Of a stretch of DNA of 36,947 nt, positions 23,055 through 31,381 are shown piece by piece. Position 1 is the first letter of the stretch. Each line of letters opens with the position of its first letter. The notes under the pieces are model-generated. The model was given only the letters and a program-made list of their open reading frames with translations. It was not told where the DNA came from and searched no databases. Made by a program: the position numbers and the translations under genes. This stretch comes from JAWWPY01 sp964412845 (GTDB taxonomy: Bacteria; Actinomycetota; Actinomycetes; Streptosporangiales; Streptosporangiaceae): positions 1-36,947 of the forward strand of contig CAYPQM010000055.1 in NCBI GenBank assembly GCA_964412845.1, given 5' to 3'.

Positions 23055-24575
23055 ATGAAGGGCGCGCTCCTGGTCGCCGGGACCACGTCCGACGCGGGCA
23101 AGAGCGTGCTGACCGCTGGACTGTGCCGCTGGCTGGCCCGCCAAGGCGTCAAGGTCGCGCCGTTCAAGGCCCAGAACATGTCGCTGAACTCGTTCGTGAC
23201 CGCCAGCGGTGCGGAGATCGGGCGGGCCCAGGCCATGCAGGCCGCCGCGGCCGGCATCGAGCCCGACGCGCGGATGAACCCGGTGCTGCTCAAGCCGGGC
23301 AGCGACACCCGCAGCCAGGTGGTCGTGCTCGGCCACCCGGTGACCGAGGTCGGCGCCCGGGAGTACCGCAGCCACGCCGGGCGGCTGCTCCGAGTCGCCC
23401 TGGACAGCCTGGCTGAGCTGCGCGCCGAGTACGACGTGGTCATCTGCGAAGGCGCGGGCAGCCCGGCCGAGATCAACCTGCGCGACACCGACATCGCCAA
23501 CATGGGCCTGGCCCGGGCGGCGAACCTGCCGGTCATCGTCGTCGGCGACATTGACCGGGGCGGCGTTTTCGCGGCATTCCACGGCACGATAGCTCTGCTG
23601 AACTCTCTCGACCAGGCGCTGATCGCCGGTTTTGTGATCAACAAATTCCGCGGTGACCTGGGCCTGCTCGAACCGGGACTGCGGATGCTGCGGGAACTCA
23701 CCGGCCGCCCGACCCTCGGCGTCATTCCGTGGCGCGGCGGGCTCACCCTCGACATGGAGGATTCACTGGCCCTGGACAGCGCCCGGGGGACGGGAGTCGC
23801 GCCGGACCATGCGTTCGGTAATGAGGTTCTGCGGGTGAGTGTGCTGCGGCCGCCGCGGATCAGCAACTTCACCGACGTGGACGCGCTGGCGGCCGAGCCG
23901 GGCGTGCTGGTCCGGTTCGCTACGTCACCCGCCGAGCTGGCCGATGCCGACCTGGTGGTGCTCCCCGGGTCCCGGGCGACCGTGACCGACCTGGCCTGGC
24001 TGCGTGAGCGCGGCTTCGCGGCGGTGATCAGCGCGCGGGTGCGCAAGGGCCTGCCGGTGCTCGGCATCTGCGGTGGCTACCAGATGCTGGCCCGCGAGAT
24101 CGATGACCCGGTTGAGTCGGGCGCGGGCACGGTCGCGGGGCTCGGGCTGCTGCCCGCCTCGGTGGCGTTCGGCCCGGACAAGATCCTTGGTCGCCCGCGC
24201 GGGTCGGCCTATGGGGTCGAGGTGATCGGCTATGAGATCCACCACGGGATCGTGGCCGCGGACCCGGCCGCGGAGCCTTTCCCCGGCGGCTGCCGGGCCG
24301 GCTCCGTGTGGGGCACCAGCTGGCACGGCACGCTGGAGAACGACGCGTTCCGGCGGGCCTTCCTCACCGAGGTGGCCGCCCTGGCCGGGCGCGACTTCAC
24401 GGTGGCCCCGGACACCAGCTTCGCGGCCATCCGGCAGGCCCGGCTCGACATCCTCGGCGACCTGGTCGCCGAGCACCTCGACACCGAGGCGCTGCGCGGC
24501 CTCATCGAGCATGGGCCGCCGTCCGGGCTGCCGGTGGTCCCGCCTGCTGGCCCGCATGGGTTACCGGCTCGGTGA
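23055..24575 (+). CDS. cobQ: Cobyric acid synthase
   Basis: 506 residues. The ATP-binding dethiobiotin-synthetase-like domain begins GALLVAGTTSDAGKSVLTAGLCRWL (P-loop variant at 9-17) with KAQNMSLNSFVTASGAEIGRAQAMQA, and CEGAGSPAEINL follows. The C-terminal glutamine amidotransferase domain has VLPGSRATVTDLAWL and GICGGYQMLAREI with nucleophile Cys near 339, and YEIHHG and WGTSWHGTLENDAFR near the histidine. It amidates four side chains of adenosylcobyrinic acid diamide in the cytoplasm, using glutamine and ATP. No other cobalamin gene or B12 riboswitch is nearby, so it is separated from the pathway cluster. ATG 23055 fits the family start; AGG lies upstream. Confidence 0.95.
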   Translation: MKGALLVAGTTSDAGKSVLTAGLCRWLARQGVKVAPFKAQNMSLNSFVTASGAEIGRAQAMQAAAAGIEPDARMNPVLLKPGSDTRSQVVVLGHPVTEVGAREYRSHAGRLLRVALDSLAELRAEYDVVICEGAGSPAEINLRDTDIANMGLARAANLPVIVVGDIDRGGVFAAFHGTIALLNSLDQALIAGFVINKFRGDLGLLEPGLRMLRELTGRPTLGVIPWRGGLTLDMEDSLALDSARGTGVAPDHAFGNEVLRVSVLRPPRISNFTDVDALAAEPGVLVRFATSPAELADADLVVLPGSRATVTDLAWLRERGFAAVISARVRKGLPVLGICGGYQMLAREIDDPVESGAGTVAGLGLLPASVAFGPDKILGRPRGSAYGVEVIGYEIHHGIVAADPAAEPFPGGCRAGSVWGTSWHGTLENDAFRRAFLTEVAALAGRDFTVAPDTSFAAIRQARLDILGDLVAEHLDTEALRGLIEHGPPSGLPVVPPAGPHGLPAR

Positions 24576-24917
24576 GGTGGCGGCTACCGCCCGGATCCCC
24601 GGAATGACATGCACGGTCGGCGGCGCGGTGCTGGCCTGCTGGGCCTGGGCCGCAACGGCCTGGGCCGCCGCGGTCGGGCCTGGGTTCGCCTGGGTCGCGC
24701 CGGGCGAGCAGGCTGACAGGCCGACGACGGTAGCGCCGACCGCCAGCAGGCCTGCCGCCCGGCGGGCGCCGCCGGACCTGGCTGGGAAGCGGGGTGCTGA
24801 CCGTGGGCTGGCGCACTCGACCTGGCTGGCCGGGTTCGCGTGCCGGGCCTGGTAAGCGCGGGAGCGCTCGACCTGGCTGGCTGGGTTGGCGTGCCGGGGG
24901 TGGTAGTTGGCGTACAT
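24561..24917 (-). CDS. Small repeat-bearing predicted lipoprotein
   Basis: 118 residues from ATG 24917, which has GGAGG six bases upstream. The N-terminal 36 residues contain two copies of ARHANPASQVE-like sequence (17-residue period). Residues 55-69 are hydrophobic and end in the lipobox GLSAC (Cys 70), followed by an Ala/Gln/Pro-rich tail. A lipobox this far from the start is unusual; either the N-region stays cytoplasmic as an extended n-region, or the true start is later. The gene overlaps the cobQ end by 15 bp on the opposite strand. I do not recognise a family. Confidence 0.55.
   Translation of the reverse strand: MYANYHPRHANPASQVERSRAYQARHANPASQVECASPRSAPRFPARSGGARRAAGLLAVGATVVGLSACSPGATQANPGPTAAAQAVAAQAQQASTAPPTVHVIPGIRAVAATSPSR
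24816..24905. repeat. 51-bp tandem repeat inside the small lipoprotein gene
   Basis: Sequence beginning CTCGACCTGGCTGGC occurs at 24816 and again at 24867, 51 bp apart, and is similar over about 38 bases. It encodes the repeated ARHANPASQVE peptide on the minus strand. The in-frame period suggests duplication within the coding region. Confidence 0.75.
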
Positions 24918-24993
24918 CTGTACCTCCAGGTTCTGGATGGTGCCGGCCCCTGTCGGCGCCATCGCGGGTTCGTGTGTAAGAGCCGGGAAGGCG

Positions 24994-25024
24994 GCCGGGC
25001 CAACACTTTTCGGCCGGCTTTTTT
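24994..25024 (+). terminator. Rho-independent terminator, plus strand
   Basis: GCCGGGCC (24994-25001) pairs with GGCCGGC (25012-25018) with one bulged G, followed directly by TTTTTT (25019-25024). This is the best U-tract terminator in the window. No plus-strand gene ends nearby; it would end a cobQ transcript 420 bases after its stop, or cut short a leader of the next gene. Confidence 0.65.
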
Positions 25025-25167
25025 CTGCCGGATGGGCCGGCGATTTTCGGCCGGAGGCAGATGCGCCCAGCCGAGCGGGAAGAACCACTTGCGGAGAGGT
25101 ACCTGAGCCAGATGAACTTGCGCGTGAGCGCGGATCTTCAGCGCGACGAAGCGCCAGGGAGGGCGGC

Positions 25168-26328
25168 ATGAGCGTGACCGAGACCGAGATCCAGGGAACC
25201 TGCGCGGCGGGGTATGAGCCGGTGCGGGACGCTTTCGCGGAGAACTTCGCGGAGCGCGACGAGATCGGTGCCAGCGTCGCGGTGGTCGCGCACGGCGAGC
25301 CGGTGGTGAACCTGTGGGCCGGCTGGGCCGATCCCGCGCGGACCCGGCCCTGGCAGGAAGACACCCTGACCAACGTCTGGTCCACGACCAAGCCGATGAC
25401 CTCGCTGTGCGCGCACATCCTGATGGACCGGGTGGGGCTGGACATGGATGAGCCCGTGGCGTCGTACTGGCCGGAGTTCGCGGCCGGCGGGAAGGGGGAC
25501 ATCCCGCTGCGCTGGGTGATGTCGCACCGCAGCGGGCTCTCCGGGCTCGCCGTGCCGGTCACCGTCACGGATTACGAGGACTGGGAGAAAATCACCTCGC
25601 TGCTGGCCGCCCAGGAACCGCTGTGGGAGCCGGGCACGGTGAGCGGGTACCACGCCATCACGTTCGGCTTCCTGGTCGGTGAGGTCGTCCGCCGGGTCAC
25701 CGGGGAGAGCCTGGGCCGGTTCTTCGCCTCGGAGATAGCGGGCCTGCTCGGCGCCGATTTCGAGATCGGGCTCGCCGAGGGGGATCTGGAGCGCTGCTCC
25801 GATGTGCAAGGGGTCCGGCCGTCCGCCGAGGAGCAGGCCGCGACGGCCGCGATGATGGCCAACGCCCACCCCGCGGCGCTGGCCGCGCTGGCCAACCCGC
25901 CGCTGAGCGGCGATGAGGCCAACGCGCCGGGCTGGCGGAAAGCGCAGATCCCGGCCGCGAACGGGCACGGCACCGCGCTGGCCCTGGCCAGCATCTTCGG
26001 TTCCCTGGTAGATGAGTCGGAGCGGCTGATCTCCGCGGCCACCCTGCGGGCCGCGTGCACGGGCCAGGGCAGCTGCACCGACCTGGTGCTGGGCATCCCG
26101 CTGGAATTCGGGCTCGGGTTCGGGTTGTCCGGTGCGGAGCACTACTACGGTCCCAATCCGGCCGCGTTCGGCCACGACGGCTTCGGCGGATCGGCGGTGT
26201 GGGCCGATCCGGAAACCGGGGTCGCGGGCGCCTACGTGATGAACCGGATGGGGATGACCCTGGTCGGCGACGCGCGCCGGGTGGCTCTGCTGGACGCGAT
26301 CTACCGGAGCCTGGGCCGCGCGGGCTGA
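25168..26328 (+). CDS. Serine hydrolase of the beta-lactamase/EstB esterase family
   Basis: 386 residues. The catalytic S72-T-T-K75 motif is in NVWSTTKPMTSL and Y161 in GTVSGYHAITFGFLVGEVVRRVTG gives the second signature. HDGFGGSAVWADPETGVAGAYVMNRMG near the C-terminus replaces the KTG strand, as in family VIII carboxylesterases. It has no signal peptide, so it is probably a cytoplasmic esterase rather than a resistance enzyme. ATG 25168 has GGGAGGG upstream; the longer frame from GTG 24907 is rejected because it crosses the terminator. Substrate is unknown. Confidence 0.9.
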   Translation: MSVTETEIQGTCAAGYEPVRDAFAENFAERDEIGASVAVVAHGEPVVNLWAGWADPARTRPWQEDTLTNVWSTTKPMTSLCAHILMDRVGLDMDEPVASYWPEFAAGGKGDIPLRWVMSHRSGLSGLAVPVTVTDYEDWEKITSLLAAQEPLWEPGTVSGYHAITFGFLVGEVVRRVTGESLGRFFASEIAGLLGADFEIGLAEGDLERCSDVQGVRPSAEEQAATAAMMANAHPAALAALANPPLSGDEANAPGWRKAQIPAANGHGTALALASIFGSLVDESERLISAATLRAACTGQGSCTDLVLGIPLEFGLGFGLSGAEHYYGPNPAAFGHDGFGGSAVWADPETGVAGAYVMNRMGMTLVGDARRVALLDAIYRSLGRAG

Positions 26329-26437
26329 GCCTGGGGCACACCGGCTGAGCCTGGTTGGCCTGCATCGGCTGAGCCTGGCCGGCCTGCACCGGTGGAGCCT
26401 GGCCGGCCCGGACCGGTGGAGCCTGGCCGGCCCGCGG
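26321..26437. repeat. 24-bp tandem repeats after the esterase gene
   Basis: Four full units start at 26342, 26366, 26390 and 26414, with a 21-base degenerate unit before them at 26321. The consensus is CGGcTGAGCCTGGCCGGCC followed by about five variable bases (TGCAC or GGAC). The first unit overlaps the stop codon of the esterase gene. The repeats end just before the promoter of the next gene. Confidence 0.85.
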
Positions 26438-26446
26438 CGGCGGAGT

Positions 26447-26452
26447 TAAGCT
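26447..26452 (+). promoter_or_regulatory. -10 element TAAGCT, leaderless start
   Basis: TAAGCT ends 7 bases before ATG 26460, in a gap without any ribosome site, immediately after the tandem repeats. Confidence 0.5.
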
Positions 26453-26459
26453 GAGCCGC

Positions 26460-26768
26460 ATGCGGGCCGCTAGCTTCGCGATCCTCGCCGCCTTCTACCG
26501 GGTCGGCGCACACGACTTCGGCGTGCTGTCCGGCGGCCATCAGTCCGGCTTGATGATGCTGGCCGCGATCGCCCTCACCGGTGTGCTCATCGCGCTGCTC
26601 GCCCAGAGTGCGCGGATCGCCGGTGGTGCCGCTTCCGTTCCGCCGGGCTGCCGGGCCGCCGCGCTGCGGGCCAAGTCCTGGCGGGCCGCGTTCCTGCCGC
26701 AGCGTGATCCGGACGCACCAGGCCGGTCCCGGCCCCGAGCGCCCACCGCGGGCCCGGCGGCCGCCTGA
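26460..26768 (+). CDS. Small membrane protein upstream of YidC (DUF6412-like)
   Basis: 102 residues. One clear transmembrane helix lies at about 31-49 (LMMLAAIALTGVLIALLAQSA), preceded by a helical N-terminus. The C-terminal half is Ala/Arg/Pro-rich and basic. Small single-helix proteins classed as DUF6412 are often found directly before a yidC paralogue in actinomycetes; the position here fits, but the family call is from memory of context. The YidC gene starts 133 bp downstream, so the two may be co-transcribed. Confidence 0.6.
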   Translation: MRAASFAILAAFYRVGAHDFGVLSGGHQSGLMMLAAIALTGVLIALLAQSARIAGGAASVPPGCRAAALRAKSWRAAFLPQRDPDAPGRSRPRAPTAGPAAA

Positions 26769-26901
26769 TCCCGCCTCCTGTGATCCGGCGCTGGCCGGCC
26801 GCGCTGTCTACCGCTGCCCGCTGACGCCCGGTCCCGGCGTGCCCGAGTGGCCGCCTCCAGCAGTCATCTGATTCTTCCTGACCCGCTGGAGGGTTTCCGT
26901 T

Positions 26902-27690
26902 ATGTCAAATCTTCTCGGCGTTCCGGTGGACGCTGCCTATCACCTGGTGTCCGCACTCGCGGGCGTCTTCGCTCCGATGCTGGGCGGGCTGGCCGTCGCC
27001 GCAGCGATCATCGTTTTCACCATGGCTGTGCGGTTGCTGGTGCTGCCGCTCAGCTATTACGCATTCCGCGGCGAAAAGGCCCGGGCCGGGCTCGCGCCGC
27101 AGGTTCAGGAACTGCGACGGCGGCATGCCGGCCATCCAGAACGATTCCAGCGTGAACTGTCCGCCCTCTACCAGGCGGAGGGCACTGGGATGTTCGCCGG
27201 ATGCCTTCCCGCGCTGCTGCAGATACCGTTCTTCAGCGTCGTGTACCGGCTCTTCCTGTCCCACCGGATCGGCGGCGGTGCCAACATGCTGCTCAGTCAT
27301 AACCTGTTCGGGGCGCCACTCGGCAGCCATTGGCTCACCGGAGCGGGTCCGTTCAGCGCCCAGGGTGGCGTGTTCGCGATCCTGTTCGTGCTGCTCGCGG
27401 TAGTGGCCGTGTTCTCGGTGCGCGCGGCGAAGCAGATGGCCCAGCCTGGCGGGGTTTTGCCGGCTGGCGGAGCTTTGCCGGCTGGCGGGCCTTTGCCGGC
27501 TGGCGGCGCAGGCCGGCCCGGCGGAACGGCGCAGCCCGAGAAACTGGTCGCCGCGCTGGGGCGGTTCCTGCCGTTCGGGACGGTGCTGATGGCGGCCGTG
27601 GTTCCGCTGGCCGCCGGCCTTTATCTGCTGACTACGACAGCATGGACGGTGACCGAGCGCATCTATCTCCGGCGGCGGTCGAGGCGCTAA
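26902..27690 (+). CDS. YidC/Oxa1-family membrane insertase (accessory paralogue)
   Basis: 262 residues. The hydrophobic core has FTMAVRLLVLPLSYYAFRGEKARAGLAPQVQELRRRH, with the conserved groove arginine at R44, followed by the cytoplasmic hairpin and GMFAGCLPALLQIPFFSVVYRLF. The family inserts membrane proteins, alone or with SecYEG. It is shorter than housekeeping actinobacterial YidC and is not near rpmH/rnpA, so it is an extra copy. A Gly/Ala/Pro insertion at about 185-202 (LPAGG three times) sits in the loop before the last helices. The start has GGAGGG about 9 bases upstream. Confidence 0.88.
   Translation: MSNLLGVPVDAAYHLVSALAGVFAPMLGGLAVAAAIIVFTMAVRLLVLPLSYYAFRGEKARAGLAPQVQELRRRHAGHPERFQRELSALYQAEGTGMFAGCLPALLQIPFFSVVYRLFLSHRIGGGANMLLSHNLFGAPLGSHWLTGAGPFSAQGGVFAILFVLLAVVAVFSVRAAKQMAQPGGVLPAGGALPAGGPLPAGGAGRPGGTAQPEKLVAALGRFLPFGTVLMAAVVPLAAGLYLLTTTAWTVTERIYLRRRSRR
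27454..27507. repeat. Three tandem 18-bp repeats inside the YidC gene
   Basis: Units at 27454-27471, 27472-27489 and 27490-27507 share TTTGCCGGCTGGCGG and encode LPAGG repeats in frame. The period of six codons means copy-number change would keep the protein intact. Confidence 0.85.
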
Positions 27691-27760
27691 CCTCCTTCTG
27701 GGGTCCAGATAGGTGTTTTCGCTTGGGGTTCGGGGTGAGCGACGACACGAGGGGGGCAGC

Positions 27761-28999
27761 GTGGCTGATCCGGCAAAGGTGCTTTTCCGTGACCCTTCCT
27801 ATGACGGCCAACTTGTCCGTACCCTCGCCGCGGCGAGCGTGCAGGCGGCTGATCTGGGTGAAGCCCTGGCCACCGCGCGCCGGGTGGGCAAGCTCAACGG
27901 CCGGTCCTGGTACGACGCGTGGTCGCGGACCGCGGCGCAAGCCAGGAGCGCCGGCGACACGGCCCACGGGTCGGGGAACCAGGTCACCGCCCGGCACGCG
28001 TACCTGCGGGCCAGCGAGTACTACCGGCAGGCCTACTATTTCGTGCGCGCCGATCTGGATGACCCCCGGCTGCATGACGGCTATCGCGGCCATGTCGGCG
28101 CGTTCCTGGCCGCCACGCAGTTGATGGATCACCCATGTGAGCAGGTACGGATTCCCTACGAGGGCAGCACGCTCGGCGGGTACCTGTTCGCTCCGGACTC
28201 GACCGGCGCACCGCGGGCAACCGTCGTCTTCCCCTGCGGCTACGACTCAACGGCCGAGGCAGGCTGGGTCAACGTGCCGCCCGCCCTGCAGCGCGGCTAC
28301 AACGTGCTGGTGTTCGAAGGTCCCGGGCAGGGGGAGGCACTGTTCACCCAGCGCCTGTCCTTCCGGCCGGACTTCGAGCAGGTGCTGACCCCGGTCCTGG
28401 ACTGGCTGCTGGCCCGGCCGGAGGTGGACAAGTTCCGTGTCGCGCTCGTCGGCAGGTCCTTTGGCGGCTACCTGGCACCGAGAGGCGCCGCGTTCGAGGG
28501 ACGTCTCGCGGCACTGGTGTGCGACCCGGCGCAACCGGACATGAGCGCGCGGATTCCCGTCGGCCTGGCCGGCAAGATGGCGGTGCCGGTGGTGACCGCG
28601 CAGACCCGGTTCAGCGGGAGGCGGGCAGAGTTTTTCGGGGCCCGGATGGCCGCGCACGGCCTGACATCCATCGAGCAGTATTTCGCCGAACTGCGCCGTT
28701 TCACCATGCTGCCGTACGCGTCGCAGATCACCTGCCCCACGCTCATCATCGAAGCGGAGCACGACTTCGCCGGCGGCGGCGGGCAGATCCTGCGCGACGC
28801 GATGACCGCCCCGGCGGACCTGGTCCGGCTGACCGAGGCGCAGGGTGCCGACGGCCATTGCGCTGGGCTGGGCCAGGAAATCTGGGCCGAGGCCGTTTAC
28901 GCGTGGCTGCAGAAAACCCTCTCCGCCGCGCGGCGCACGCTAGAGGCCGGCCATCCGGCAACCGGCCAGCCACGAGGCTGGAGGTCACCATTACTCTGA
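27761..28999 (+). CDS. Alpha/beta-hydrolase of the FrsA / dihydroxypseudooxynicotine hydrolase type
   Basis: 412 residues. The N-terminal ~140 residues are a helical lid domain (WYDAWSRTAAQARSAGD, ARHAYLRASEYYRQAYYFVR). The hydrolase core has VVFPCGYDSTAE, VLVFEGPGQGEAL, VALVGRSFGGYLAPRGA with nucleophile S233, TLIIEAEHDFAGGG for the acid, and GADGHCAGLGQEIWAEAVYAWL for the histidine. This lid-plus-core layout is that of FrsA and C-C-bond-cleaving 2,6-dihydroxypseudooxynicotine hydrolase; the substrate is unknown. GTG 27761 has GGGGGGCAGC just upstream; the frame from 27713 would overlap the leader. It lies 70 bp after the YidC gene. Confidence 0.85.
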   Translation: MADPAKVLFRDPSYDGQLVRTLAAASVQAADLGEALATARRVGKLNGRSWYDAWSRTAAQARSAGDTAHGSGNQVTARHAYLRASEYYRQAYYFVRADLDDPRLHDGYRGHVGAFLAATQLMDHPCEQVRIPYEGSTLGGYLFAPDSTGAPRATVVFPCGYDSTAEAGWVNVPPALQRGYNVLVFEGPGQGEALFTQRLSFRPDFEQVLTPVLDWLLARPEVDKFRVALVGRSFGGYLAPRGAAFEGRLAALVCDPAQPDMSARIPVGLAGKMAVPVVTAQTRFSGRRAEFFGARMAAHGLTSIEQYFAELRRFTMLPYASQITCPTLIIEAEHDFAGGGGQILRDAMTAPADLVRLTEAQGADGHCAGLGQEIWAEAVYAWLQKTLSAARRTLEAGHPATGQPRGWRSPLL

Positions 29000-29277
29000 T
29001 TTCACGATCACCCGGGAGTGACAGGCATCGTGGGCGCGACTGAGGACAACGCGACTGAGGATAAAGAGCCGGTCAGGTCGAGATCAGAGGGCCACGGCTG
29101 TTTCAAGATCGTTCTAAGGCCAGCGCTGGCCGTTCCCGGGCTGCCGGGGCGTGATGTTGTGTCCCGGTCTGGTACCGGCCCAGCGGACCTGATCATGAAG
29201 TGAGGCGAAGCCCCGGTAATACGAGGTGTCTTCCTATGGCCGTGGTGACGTGATGGCACGACCTCGGTTCCAGGCGC

Positions 29278-29673
29278 TCAGCCGGGGCGACGCAGCACGC
29301 CCTCGGCCAGGAGAGCCTCATGCGCGGCCCGGAACGCCTGGCGCCCGGCTGGTGTGCCGCAGTACACGGTGGCGTGGATCAGTATCTCCTTGATCTCGTC
29401 GACCGATACGCCTGTAGCGATCGCGCCCTTCACATAGATGCCCAGCTCGTCGGGCCGCCCAAGCGCCGTCAAGATCGCAAGATTCAGCATGCTCCGTGTC
29501 TTGCGATCGAGACCTGGCCTGCTCCACGCGTACCCCCACGCCCACTCAGTCACGACGCGCTGGAAGGCCATCATGAACTCGTCGGTGTCAGCGAGGTTCG
29601 CGTCGACGTACTCAGCGCCCAGGACATCCCGCCGCGCTTGAAGGCCCCTCTCGAACAGTTCGCTCTCGGCCAT
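29278..29673 (-). CDS. pcaC: 4-carboxymuconolactone decarboxylase
   Basis: 131 residues, close to the usual PcaC size. The CMD fold shows PGLDRKTRSMLNLAILTALGRPDELGIYVKGAIATG, then the signature VDEIKEILIHATVYCGTPAGRQAFRAAHEAL with the histidine at about 109. The enzyme converts 4-carboxymuconolactone to 3-oxoadipate enol-lactone in protocatechuate breakdown. No other beta-ketoadipate gene is in the window, so an alkylhydroperoxidase-like role for a CMD homologue is also possible. ATG 29673 has AAAGGAG nine bases upstream. Confidence 0.82.
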   Translation of the reverse strand: MAESELFERGLQARRDVLGAEYVDANLADTDEFMMAFQRVVTEWAWGYAWSRPGLDRKTRSMLNLAILTALGRPDELGIYVKGAIATGVSVDEIKEILIHATVYCGTPAGRQAFRAAHEALLAEGVLRRPG

Positions 29674-30027
29674 GGTGGGCGACTCCTTTCTGAGTGCCGG
29701 CCGGCACCGATGCGAGGCTGCGGCTGGCGCGGGCGGCGGGCCGATCATCGTTTGATATCGGGGCTACTATCTGGCATCGCTCCTGGTGCTGTCCATCTTC
29801 CTGATAGCTGCCCTGCCCTGGCGAGCGGTTGCCCGCGGCCGTAGTAATGATCGTGATGTGAGTCCGAGAATGGTGAAGGGCCGGCCCATGTTGCGGCTGG
29901 CCCAGCGGCTGGCTTCGGCGGTGTCGTGCCGCCCGGCCAGGTTCGGGCTCGCGCGGGTGCTGGCCGCCGGCCGGGCGTTGCTGCCATGTCGGCCGGGCAT
30001 GTGTAGCCTCACTGCGAGGAGGTCACC
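29674..30027. other. Divergent spacer between pcaC and glyA
   Basis: 354 bases holding both promoters. A plus-strand frame at about 29761-29826 reads a membrane-helix-like stretch (YYLASLLVLSIFLIAALPW) just after an in-frame TGA and without its own start, probably a remnant. I looked for a ZTP or glycine riboswitch before glyA and saw no convincing conserved core. Confidence 0.5.
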
Positions 30028-31299
30028 ATGCACCAGCCGCCCGTTCCGCATGTCGCGCTCACCGACCCGGAGACCGCCGTACTGATCAATGAGGAGGCGC
30101 GCCGCCAGTTCGAGAAGATCAGGCTGATCCCGTCGGAGAACTACGTCTCGCTCGCCGTCCTGGAGGCCGCGGGCACGGTGCTGACCAACAAGTACTCGGA
30201 AGGCTACCCGGGCCGCCGCTACTACGAGGGCCAGCAGTTCATCGACCAGATCGAGACGCTGGCGCAGCAGCGGGCGCAAGCACTGTTCGGTGTTGACCAC
30301 GCCAACGTGCAGCCGTACTCCGGGTCGCCGGCGAACCTCGCGGTCTACCTGGCCTTCCTGAAGCCGGGGGACACAGTCATGGGGATGGCGCTGCCCATGG
30401 GCGGCCACCTCACCCACGGCTGGTCCGTGTCAGCCACCGGCAAGTGGTTCCACTCCGTGCAGTACGGCGTGCGGGCCGACACCGGGCGGCTGGACCTGGA
30501 CGAGGTGCGCGACCTCGCCCGCCGCGAGCGGCCCAAAGTGATCTTCTGCGGCGGTACGGCGATTCCGCGGACCATCGACTTCCCAGCCTTCGCGGAGATC
30601 GCCGCTGAGGTGGACGCGGTCCTGGTCGCGGATATCGCGCACATCGCGGGTCTCATCGCGGGCGGCGCGCATCCCACCCCGGTGGGCCACGCCGGGGTGA
30701 TCACCACGACGACGCACAAGACACTGCGCGGCCCGCGCGGCGCCATGATCATGTCCACCGCCGAGCACGCGTCCGCTGTGGACAAGGCGGTCTTCCCCGG
30801 CCTGCAAGGCGGCCCGCACAACCACACCACGGCGGCCATCGCGGTCGCGCTCAGGGAAGCGGCGCAGCCGGAGTTCCGCAGTTACGCCCACCAGGTCGTG
30901 GCGAACGGGAAGGCCCTGGCCGAGGCGCTGTCGGCGCGGGGGTACGACCTTGTCTCCGGTGGCACCGACAACCACCTGATCCTGATGGACCTGACCCCTC
31001 AGGGCATCGCCGGCAAGCCGGCGGCCAAGGCGCTGGACCGGGCCGGCATCGAGCTGAACTACAACACCGTGCCGTTCGACCCGCGCAAGCCCTTCGACCC
31101 GTCCGGGGTCCGGCTGGGCACGCCAGCGATTACCACCCGCGGCCTGACTGAGCAGCACATGCCGCAGATAGCGGCCTGGATGGACGAGGCGATCACTGCC
31201 GCGGTCAAGGACGACGAGGCGGCCATCGAGCGGATAGCGGGCGAGGTCCGTGACATGCTCGCGGCGTTCCCGATGGCCGGCTGGGCGCCAGAAGCCTGA
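30028..31299 (+). CDS. glyA: Serine hydroxymethyltransferase
   Basis: 423 residues, full length. It shows IRLIPSENYVS near the start, NKYSEGYPGRRYYEGQQFID at 54-73, the pyridoxal-phosphate lysine K231 in TTTTHKTLRGPRGAMI, and VFPGLQGGPHNHTTAAIAVAL. The enzyme interconverts serine and glycine with tetrahydrofolate in the cytoplasm, feeding one-carbon metabolism. The start follows GAGGAGGTCACC. It stands alone, with pcaC divergent and the paired hairpins downstream. A second glyA elsewhere in the genome is common in actinomycetes, but cannot be judged here. Confidence 0.96.
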   Translation: MHQPPVPHVALTDPETAVLINEEARRQFEKIRLIPSENYVSLAVLEAAGTVLTNKYSEGYPGRRYYEGQQFIDQIETLAQQRAQALFGVDHANVQPYSGSPANLAVYLAFLKPGDTVMGMALPMGGHLTHGWSVSATGKWFHSVQYGVRADTGRLDLDEVRDLARRERPKVIFCGGTAIPRTIDFPAFAEIAAEVDAVLVADIAHIAGLIAGGAHPTPVGHAGVITTTTHKTLRGPRGAMIMSTAEHASAVDKAVFPGLQGGPHNHTTAAIAVALREAAQPEFRSYAHQVVANGKALAEALSARGYDLVSGGTDNHLILMDLTPQGIAGKPAAKALDRAGIELNYNTVPFDPRKPFDPSGVRLGTPAITTRGLTEQHMPQIAAWMDEAITAAVKDDEAAIERIAGEVRDMLAAFPMAGWAPEA

Positions 31300-31320
31300 T
31301 CAGAGGCCTGATGCCGCCAG

Positions 31321-31361
31321 CGCGGTGCGTTGTGCGCGCATGAGGGGCACAGCGCACCGCG
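31321..31361. terminator. Long hairpin, copy 1, between glyA and expansin
   Basis: CGCGGTGCGTTGTGC pairs with GCACAGCGCACCGCG in a 15-bp stem with one G-U pair and an 11-base loop GCGCATGAGGG. It lies 22 bases after the glyA stop. No U-tract is present. It is the first of two nearly identical elements 61 bp apart. Confidence 0.65.
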
Positions 31362-31381
31362 CCGGTTCTGCACCACAGCAA

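Noticed and set aside
24907..25167. N-terminal extension of the esterase frame
   Set aside because: It crosses a terminator-like hairpin and lacks family similarity; ATG 25168 has a good ribosome site.
29750..30027. ZTP or glycine riboswitch upstream of glyA
   Set aside because: GC-rich stems are present but the conserved cores of these riboswitches could not be found by eye.
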